In this document: piece after piece, positions 56,601-59,600 of the stretch
Numbering within the stretch: position 1 is the first letter of the stretch
Layout of the letters: every line of letters starts with the position of its first letter
Source of the DNA: Ryuthela nishihirai
Taxonomy: Eukaryota; Arthropoda; Arachnida; Araneae; Heptathelidae
NCBI GenBank assembly: GCA_038380435.1
Contig: JAWZYU010000010.1
Location: 48,456,135-48,520,134 of the forward strand
Length of the DNA stretch: 64,000 bases
Direction: 5' to 3'
Notes under the pieces: model-generated
The model's database searches: none
What the model was told of the DNA's origin: nothing
The model's input: only the letters and a program-made list of their open reading frames with translations
Program-made: the position numbers and the translations under genes

Positions 56601-59600
56601 TAATTCTACAAGCTTATTGGCAGCATATCTGGAATTTCTCATGTGCTTATTTTCACTACAGTCCTTATGATGTTATGGAATTTGGTAGTGGGATTTTACT
56701 AATACCATATTTTGCCTAAATTATTTAAGCAAAATATGATATTGTGTGGAATTCTTAATAATGTATCACATCTATATCATCCAACATAACATTTGTTTTT
56801 GATCTAATTTATGAATTCAGAAATAATGTTTCTCAGTTGCATTTCCTTTGTTCAGTTGTTCAAAATAAGAGATGACTAAATTAGAGGAATTGTTCATATC
56901 AGTTAACTGTAATAGCTTAAAAAATGCCTTTGCAACTCAGAAGGACCAATATATGAAAATCTTTTTAAATGTTGTTAAATACTTATAATATTCAAAGACT
57001 GCATTGTTCAGATCAATAATTTTAAATTGTGAATATGATTTTCTGAGTCTGTGCAATGCAAAAGCTATGTTTAGATCAAATTTGCTGGAAAATGCAAGAA
57101 ATCTCTCAGAGTATATGTTAAAACTGCATAATTCGTAAAAATTCTTCTAAAGTTGTGAATTTGTAATACTGATAAATAATATTTCCTTTCTCAAGGTGTC
57201 TCTGTGTAAGGGGCTGTTCATAAGTTTTATAATGTAAAGTGCTAGATATTACATAATTTCTTGTTACAGTTTCTATTCCTACATTCTCTAAGTTGCATAA
57301 CAGATGTTAGTCTTTAGGTTTTCAGTTTTTCTTATGAGTAAAATATTAAATATATATACATGAACAATAAAATTTGTATGCATTGAGAAATTTATGCTTC
57401 ATCTGGATGGAACCTGAACCAATTCCTAATGGCTATATGATTTCTCTGACCATTTGAGCTACTGGATACGATCAGTTTTCTTATTTAATTTAGACTAGAA
57501 AACACCAAATGTACAGAGTATTTAACTTTCAGATATTGACTGCATAAGAACATTTCAAAAGTCACTTCAAAATGTTAAACATATCTAGCCATGCTATTAC
57601 AGTATTATCAGTGAAATATTCTACATTAACCCATGTTTTAATCACATCTAGGTGAATAACATCTCTTACAGCATGAATTTAAAACAACCTATTTCAGTGT
57701 GGTCATATATTTCGATTCAGAAAATAAAATTTTATTGAAATTTTTATTTATGTTTGCAATACAAATGCAGTACTAATGTTTAATGATGGCCAGAAAGTTA
57801 TTTGTATTTTAAAATTAATCCAGGATTTCTATCGGATCTTGAAAAAAAAATGGAGTATACTACACTCCATACAACACTATCACCATAAAATATGTGATTA
57901 TTGACAGGTTAGTAACTCAGACAATGATTGTGTTTTCAGGTCTTGTTTGGGTCATTATAAATTTTGTCTTTACAAAGGACAATAAATGAACAGCAAAGCT
58001 TGAAACAGATCAGGAGCTAATATTTTTGCAATGCATATTTACGGTTTCATTTAAGAATAATAAAACTTATTAAGGAAATGTATGTTGAGGTTATAATTTC
58101 TATCAAAGTATGAATGTCGAAGGGTAGTATCCAATTTGTTATTATAACTATTCCTCAGTCAGTTTAATGTAATAGATAGTAACCTGAAAAATTAAAACTA
58201 CTGCTGTAGTATCTTTAAGCATGAGAATTGTAACCTCATTTCCATTTTCAGGAGCTTGCTAGATGCATTTTTCACATTTTGAGTAATATTGATTGATTGT
58301 TTATTTCACTACAATTATACATAGTATTACATAATTATTTATATATAAAAATCATATGCAATGATGAAAAGGTAAACATTATTAACCGTAATTACCAGAG
58401 TTACCCATAACTATTGTGTAGATAATAATATTTTTTTATAAATACAATTTATTTTGTCCCTTAACTATCTGATTATTTGATTTTTCATTAAAATCTTGAA
58501 AATAATTTCAGTTTTGTGGTCATATGAAGGTATAAGGATTGTATGTAGAAAAGTTATTGAACTGCCAGGCATGTAATACCAGAGAAAAAATTAAAGCTTA
58601 CACTATATGATCTTAATAATTGTCACTTTAAAAGATGCACATTGGTTTTCAAAAGTTAAGGGCCAAACACAAAAACTTAATAATTCAAGAGCTATATAAT
58701 AAATTTTGATGCAGTTGTAGTGTGAATTATGCTATCACCTAATAATGCACACAGATGACAAATCTAATATGAAAGTAGAGTTCTGCTAATAAGTTTATGA
58801 GTAGGCAAAAACAGTACATCAGTAGTTAATGGAAACATTAGTATGCACATGATCTCATGGTGGCAAATGAGGCTTGACACTCTCTTCATGCAATGAACAA
58901 AGCTACCAATTAATACTAGAGGAGCAATTCACATTCATACATAAGGGCAGACTTCTGCTTGTAGAAAGTGGACTGAAAGTTCAGAAGTGGGACTGAAAGT
59001 GGCAGTTTTTCTCAATGTAGCATCCCAAACATTTTATAGGACAGATTTGGGGATGTAGCTGATCACCCCATACAAGATAGTCTCATTCTAAAGGCATACT
59101 AAATGAGCTTTGTATGTATTAGCATCCATTAAAAGGACATCTCGGCAAACTGTTTGTGCAAACTGTTGAGCATGAGAATTAAGGATCTCATCTCAACACC
59201 TAAAACCTATGAGAGTCTCTTCTGATAACACTTTAAGGTCTTGTGCAGCCAATAACATTGATACCTGACCACACATCAAACCATCTTCTTAGTTTTCAGT
59301 TTGCTTGATGCTAGTAGGGTAGAATCTGATATCCTATTCTTTCCAGATGAAAGTTGATAATATGTTTCAGGAATGAATTTTGCCCCATCCCTGAAGAGCA
59401 CATTTTCCCATTGCTACTGTACTGAGCCCAGTTCAGATGTTGTCAAATGAGTCTTGGTAATGGAGTCAAGAGTCACCTAAACACAGAGGGTTGCCACACA
59501 TGAAGCTTTCTGTAAACATTATGCCTTTCTGTGGATCCAGCAAACTCTTGAAGTGAAATGTGTTGTAGATTCTTTATAGTGCTTTGCAGTTAAAGCCACA